From the NCBI GenBank assembly GCA_030141605.1, contig JAQGDQ010000318.1, positions 65,001 through 129,000 of the forward strand: a stretch of DNA of 64,000 nt, written 5' to 3'. A model generated the notes under the pieces. It did no database searches. It saw only the letters and a program-made list of their open reading frames with translations, and had not been told where the DNA came from. The stretch's first letter is position 1. Every line of letters starts with the position of its first letter. The stretch is from Tubiluchus corallicola. Taxonomy: Eukaryota > Priapulida > Priapulimorpha > Priapulimorphida > Tubiluchidae. Below, piece by piece: positions 58,701-64,000 of the stretch. The position numbers and the translations under genes are program-made.

Positions 58701-60034
58701 TATAATAATAAGAAATTGATCTCTAATGCATTATTTGAATTAGCCTTTTTTCTGTGTATAAGTAACATGAATTACTTGAAAAATTGGTCTCCATAATTTA
58801 ACAGTTAAATAACAATTTGTCACTTACTTTGTTAACAAAAATTCGTAGCTTTAGCTGACTTAGCTGATTTTTTCTTTAAGTCAACTTAGCTGAAATATCA
58901 TTCAACCTCACTCGAGCTAGGTGATTTACTGAGTGAGTCAGTTGGTGTAGTAGCAACTGACTCAGCTTCAGCTGAGCTAGCTGTTTTACTGTGTGAAACA
59001 GCTGTAGTATTAGCAACTGACGCAGCTTCAACTGACCTAGCTGATTTACTGCATGAGTCAGCTGATGTAGTAGCAACTCACTCAGCTTCAGCTGAGCTAG
59101 CTGATTTACTCTGTGCTGTAGCAGTGCAGTTGATGTAGTCATAACTGACTCAGCTTCAATGGCATAAAGTTAATACAACTATTTTATTTTATATACCAAT
59201 ACGATCCACCTGTGATAAATTCTTGAAAAGAATAATGAAAGGACTGTAAATTTTATTTATTTTATGGTACCCCAGTTTTCGTATCAAACATTGTACTTAT
59301 AGTCAATAAACTGTACTACTGCTATTGCCGAATGATAGAATTTTGACAATCTACCCCATGACAAAAGAGACAGAAGCATTAACCCTAAACTTGAAGTTGA
59401 ATCCATTACCTTGCATGACTAACTCTATCTCAGCAGGATATGTATCAGAAGCCATTAACGGCATTTTGACACTTCTAAGCCCCGTGTTATTACTGATGAT
59501 AATCGACTCTATCAAGCCGCAGCTGGTCAAGTCCAGGTTGACCGTGTCAAGAAGTTCGTTGCTTTCTATTCTTATGCGTCTTAAATCGAAATTCAAACTG
59601 AAGGCCTGTTCTGCGATGGCGCTCAACTTTTCGTTTTCAACAAGCGTGACGTTTGTGGCTGACGCGCTAATATCTTTGTCTCTTACTTCTAACAGCTGAC
59701 TGTATTTGATTACCAAGTTACCAATACGCTTTCCATACAGAAAATATGTCGGCAAATAGTCCACGTTAATATTCTGAAGTTCCAAGGCGTACGAATACGT
59801 GCTTGAGATTTTTTCTGAGATTTCTGCTAGCATCTTTTCGCTGTTAAGCCCATCTGGAGTTGCCGTGGCATTTGCTCCGCATACAATATGGCAGTCGTTC
59901 GTATCCGCATACTCATAGTAAACGAATTCGCAGTATCGTTCGTGAGCTGGGCACACTATCCACCCCTGTTGGTTGTGCACGTGGGTAAATTGATGAAAAA
60001 TTGTGACGTACAGTATCACAAAAACTTTTGTCAT
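52764..60034 (-). CDS. LRR-B: tandem paralogue of LRR-A
   Basis: Minus strand, exons 59410-60034, 57704-57907, 54286-54819 and 52764-53134, all joined in phase 1. Read-through of exon 4 to 52764 gives 577 residues ending in a short hydrophobic segment (MVLYLLVACLSTRNVIF). The same internal donor as in LRR-A exists at 52826, but no downstream membrane exon was found. Organisation equals LRR-A: signal peptide, N-cap (CPAHERYCE...CHIVCG), LRRs, C-cap (SLKCRCDMSWVK), second N-cap (CPIDKRYCE...CHVVCG), LRRs, second C-cap and Cys-rich end. No stops or frameshifts. Differences from LRR-A are mostly amino-acid changing and spread over both modules. Without a membrane exon, B may be GPI-linked or secreted. 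Confidence 0.82.
53249..53496 (+). repeat. CRE-containing 61-bp repeat, LRR-B intron 3
   Basis: Four units homologous to 42265-42512. Units 1, 3 and 4 keep TGACGTCA; unit 2 reads TGACGCCA. Confidence 0.9.
53790..54145 (+). repeat. AATTGTGACTTTT repeat, LRR-B intron 3
   Basis: Counterpart of 42950-43255, with more units and a different order. Confidence 0.88.
54945..55075 (+). repeat. Repeat R2, diverged copy in LRR-B intron 2
   Basis: Orthologous in position to 44155-44285; carries the same CAAACAAAAGGTCTCGATCT block. Confidence 0.7.
55100..57380. mobile_element. 2.3-kb block present only in LRR-B intron 2
   Basis: Absent from the matching place in LRR-A (between about 44300 and 44315). 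It holds an internal duplication (GCGGCAAGGTTCAG.. and GCGGCAAGATTCAG.. near 55530 and 55645), a TATA-like GCTATATAAGCTTGG at 55791, and downstream sequence resembling an LTR leader. A frame at 56995-57264 (RDIPETLQKFGYG...) has no recognisable domain. No LTR pair or target duplication could be set, so an LTR element is only a possibility. Confidence 0.4.
57975..58188 (+). repeat. Drifting pentanucleotide repeat, LRR-B intron 1
   Basis: GCAGC/ACAGT words, then GATGC/AATGC, then a CATAC run and an AATAC run. The CATAC block has no equal in copy A. Confidence 0.93.
58290..58870. other. Block present only in LRR-B intron 1
   Basis: Unique sequence inserted between the pentamer array and the 60-bp repeat relative to LRR-A (position about 45232). 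No terminal repeats or coding signal recognised. Confidence 0.55.
58905..59150 (+). repeat. 60-bp repeat with AP-1/Maf motifs, LRR-B intron 1
   Basis: Four units homologous to 45236-45475, again with TGAGTCAGCTGATG and ACTGACTCAGCTTC words. The gene-strand frame is open here too (88 codons). Confidence 0.85.
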
Positions 60035-61423
<1,389 letters not shown>

Positions 61424-61684
61424 TTAATACTTCCAAATAAGCTTCTTTTTTCCATAGGAGTTCATTCTTAAAACATAGCGTTCGTGTTCAGGCGTATTGT
61501 GGTGCTTGTCATCATCGTTGTCATCATCATCGTCATCATCATCTTGGTCTATGATACTCAAGCAAATGCAAAGAATGATAACAAAAGTAATTGCAAGACC
61601 CAAAGAAATTGCACTCCAGTGTTTGGATTTCTCTGATGCTGCCCAGGCCTCTGCCATCCGACCCTCTGCATTGAATCCGTCTAC
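61424..61684 (-). CDS. CD225/dispanin-like protein, last exon
   Basis: The acceptor (TTATTTTTAG) opens a phase-0 exon of 86 residues. VDGFNAEGRMAEAWAASEKS then KHWSAISLGLAITFVIILCI matches the second half of the CD225 domain (V..L...GD...A..AS..AKKW followed by a membrane helix) found in dispanins and IFITM-type proteins. The tail has an acidic run (eight Asp, Asn, three Asp) from a GAT/CAT microsatellite and ends GKKKLIWKY. The preceding exon with the first membrane segment was not found before the window end. Known members act at cell or endosomal membranes; the role here is unknown. Confidence 0.65.
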   Translation of the reverse strand, partial: VDGFNAEGRMAEAWAASEKSKHWSAISLGLAITFVIILCICLSIIDQDDDDDDDDNDDDKHHNTPEHERYVLRMNSYGKKKLIWKY

Positions 61685-61944
61685 CTAAAAATAAGCAGCC
61701 TTAATAAGTCATAAGTTATTTATTTCACATTACACATTTACAATAGCTTGTCCCACACAGTGAAAGAAAAAAAGTATTGGAAATAATCTGAATATTTAAA
61801 GTGAATCGTGATAAAAAACATTAGTGCTTAAAATGGAATGGCTTGACATACTTGCCGTATAGACCTATTTGGTTGGGTGGGTGTTTGGATGGATCTAACG
61901 TATTGGTCGTATGTTACTTCTTCCTGGTTTCTCCTGTTGCTACT
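61685..61944. other. Intron of CD225-like gene
   Basis: Nothing recognised before the LTR-like element. Confidence 0.4.
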
Positions 61945-62276
61945 TGTTGTGTTTTGTTTCTCTTGGAAGGCTCGTAGAGGAAACCAGAAAACACTTCTTC
62001 AAATTAAACTAGTTTATTAAGCGCGAATTCTACAACGCAAAAGTATGAAGGAACGCGAAATGATTACAGTAAACGTGAAAATCTGGAAAACGTTCGAGTG
62101 TATCTGAAATTACAGGTATACAAGAGAATGTATAAGTAACGTCCGTGCGAAATCTGCGTGTGTCTCAGCGGCCTGCTTTGCCTTATATAGGGTACCAGTG
62201 AACATTCCAGACGTTTCTTTCTAGAACATTCTACACGGTAAGACGATTATTCTAACAGAACATTCTACAATCTACT
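61945..62276 (-). mobile_element. Candidate solo LTR with heat-shock elements
   Basis: Starts TGTTGTG and ends near TTCTACA on the plus strand, with CTACT on both flanks (61940-61944 and 62272-62276; two bases of slack at the right). On the minus strand it has, in order, GAATGTTC motifs, the TATA box CTATATAAGG (62190-62181) and AATAAA (62017-62012), the U3-R-U5 layout of an LTR. No internal retroelement coding was seen next to it. Confidence 0.55.
62200..62265. promoter_or_regulatory. Heat-shock element cluster
   Basis: GAACATTCCAGA at 62200-62211, TTCTAGAACATTC at 62219-62231 (three perfect alternating NGAAN units) and GAACATTC at 62258-62265. This is the arrangement bound by HSF trimers, placed 15-80 bp upstream of the minus-strand TATA box. 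Confidence 0.6.
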
Positions 62277-62302
62277 ATTATATTAATATTCTTGGTATCT
62301 TA

Positions 62303-62495
62303 ATATATAAGATTCGAGGCTACAGCCCGGACGAGGGCACCATTTGCGGCGAGCTATACATCAAACGAAAGGTCTCGATCTAGTGTCGTCTCATTGGGGG
62401 TTTATTTTTCGAATGGGGCCCACCGGGAGGAACGGGGGGCGAAAAACCTCCAAAAATGGCCCTTTTTCGGCCGTTTTTTGCAAAAGTTATACGGC
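62303..62495 (+). repeat. Repeat R2, copy 2
   Basis: Very close to the reverse complement of 9862-10052. GC-rich sequence continues to the assembly gap (GGAACGGGCCGAGGGGGG), so the element may extend to about 62711. Confidence 0.75.
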
Positions 62496-62711
62496 TGAGA
62501 TGTAGAGCACGGGAACGGGCCGAGGGGGGTGCTGAGTATGGATAGATAGCCCTTTCAGCGATGGGTGTCATAGGCATATTTAGAATTTGCGAGAGGTACA
62601 CGACGTAACGGGCGTTTTCCCGGACCCAACTCGCGATTTTTTCGAAATTTTGACCAAACAGCCTGCGGGAAAAACGTTCTAGCGTCGCCCAGTGGGACTC
62701 TCGGAAGGAGA

Positions 62712-62726
62712 NNNNNNNNNNNNNNN
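62712..62726. other. Assembly gap of 15 N
   Basis: Fifteen undetermined bases. Sequence character changes across it from GC-rich to AT-rich, so the true gap may be larger. Confidence 0.95.
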
Positions 62727-63118
62727 TATTCATTTTCCACATTGCATCATTACAATTAGCATTAAAATACAGATAATTTTCCATTTGAGTAAATATAAAT
62801 ATAAATATGAATAAATGCAATATTATTAAGAAATTTCATAATGCGGGATATACATGTGCAAATTTCATTACAGAATAATTTTTTGATTCATACAGTTTGA
62901 GCCTAAAAGCATAGCTTGACAGGCCAAACTGTATGTGGAAATCTTAAAAAAAGATGGGGGGGGGAGTAGTGAATGAAAGATGAAATGGAGCAAGAAACTA
63001 AGAAAAACTGTGATCATGGTTACAAAGTGTTCAGTATCCTGTTAAACATAGTCACGTTATATTAAGATTACTGTAGCAAAAAATGCAGGTTATTACCATT
63101 ATCAAATTGTGTTACTCT

Positions 63119-64000
63119 TCAATACTTTTGAAATATTTCTTTTCTGGCGGTTTTTTTAAAAGTTAAAAGGGAGTGACTACATTTCGAATTGCGGCTTAGT
63201 CTGTTCCATAGGACTGGCCCCATATAGCTGATGAAGTGTTTCGCCATATTTGTTCTACAACGTCTTGGTATATATTCATTATGTCTGGTATTGTATTTTT
63301 TTACATTTATCTTGACTGGATTTTCAAAAAAAGTTGGAAATAAGTTGCTGTTGGTTCTATACATGTATATACATCCATTAAAATTAATAACATCATGCAG
63401 AAGTAATATTTGACATTGCTTAAAATGTGTAGTAGTAATTGTGCTCCTTTTGTCTAGTTTGAAGATGACACGTAAAAATTTTCGTTGTAAAACTCTTAAG
63501 CATTCTAAATTTGTAGTATAAGTAAAGCCCCATAATGTTGTGCAGTAATTTAAATATGATAATATTAAACTGTTGTATAATGTTAGAAGATGTTCGGTGT
63601 TCAGAAAGTTTTTAATATATGAGATGATACCTATATTTTTTGATATTTTTAATCTGATCATGAATATATGTGGTCGCCAGTCTAGATGCTCATTCAGTAT
63701 TAATCCCAGAAATTTCAGTTCTTTTACACGTGTAATTCTTTTATGGTCAATTATTAAATCGTGGTTCGTCTGAATTGGTTTATTTCGGGATCTAAACAGA
63801 ATGTATTTTGTTTTTGATGAATTTAGTGAAAGTTTGTTTGTTTTGAACCATATAGCTAGATCATGTAGAACTGTATTTATGTAGTCAATATTGGTTTCTA
63901 TTTTATGAAAGCTAAAAAAAATGCTTGTATCATCAGCAAACTGAAATAAATTGTGATTTTTAACACAAAATTTGATGTCATTAATATAAATTAGAAAAAG
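63119..64000 (-). mobile_element. LINE reverse transcriptase, C-terminal part
   Basis: Open frame running off the window's right edge. It shows the RT core FADDTSIF (catalytic A/YxDD variant of non-LTR elements), then LSLNSSKTKYILF, ELKFLGLILNEHLDWRPHI, the thumb-type SYLNYCTTLWG and the end GPVLWNRLSRN...FKKTARKEI. This is the order in jockey/CR1-like ORF2 proteins. No stop within the visible part. The endonuclease and 5' half are outside. Confidence 0.88.

Overview
This window is nuclear DNA from an invertebrate animal; I cannot fix the phylum. It is AT-rich, with GT-AG introns, many small non-autonomous DNA transposons, LINE fragments and minisatellites. The gene set (classical calpain, DHCR24, an ankyrin/SOCS-box protein, a SETMAR-type SET protein without a transposase, CWC25, and secreted or membrane leucine-rich-repeat proteins) is metazoan.

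Layout. (1) 238-17966, plus strand: the 3' part of a calpain gene in 12 small exons, from the end of the protease core through the C2-like domain to the penta-EF-hand domain. Its introns hold most of the transposon copies, a tandem duplication of its own exon sequence, and a 22-bp satellite. (2) 19088-19235: an orphan candidate first exon with a clean donor among RFX X-box-like motifs. (3) 19957-23901, plus: DHCR24 in two exons. (4) 28400-29203, minus: main exon of a SETMAR-like H3K36-type SET protein. (5) 31190-31807, minus: an ASB-like ankyrin + SOCS-box gene. (6) 34961-36055, plus: CWC25 splicing factor, with the exon for its N-terminal CIR_N region not found. (7) 40968-60034: two tandem, same-strand (minus) copies of an LRR receptor gene, called LRR-A and LRR-B. 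Between them lies a plus-strand gene for a Thr-rich stalk plus one membrane segment. (8) 61424-61684, minus: terminal exon of a CD225/dispanin-like membrane protein. (9) 61945-62276: a candidate solo LTR carrying heat-shock elements. (10) 63119-64000, minus: reverse-transcriptase end of a LINE.

The most interesting region is 40.9-61.7 kb. Each LRR gene reconstructs as a signal peptide followed by two complete LRR modules, each with its own N-cap and C-cap, joined only by phase-1 introns. LRR-A has an extra phase-compatible exon encoding a transmembrane segment and tail; without it the frame reads through to a short hydrophobic end. A hand count between the copies gives about 52 amino-acid replacements against about 13 silent codon changes. 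That is far from the pattern of a constrained housekeeping gene and suggests diversifying selection. The introns carry tandem repeats rich in CRE (TGACGTCA) and AP-1/Maf (TGAGTCAGC) motifs. With the mucin-stalk protein and the CD225 exon next door, this looks like a locus of cell-surface recognition or immune receptors. That last reading is inference.

The remaining genes are single-copy housekeeping genes with no evident functional link to one another.
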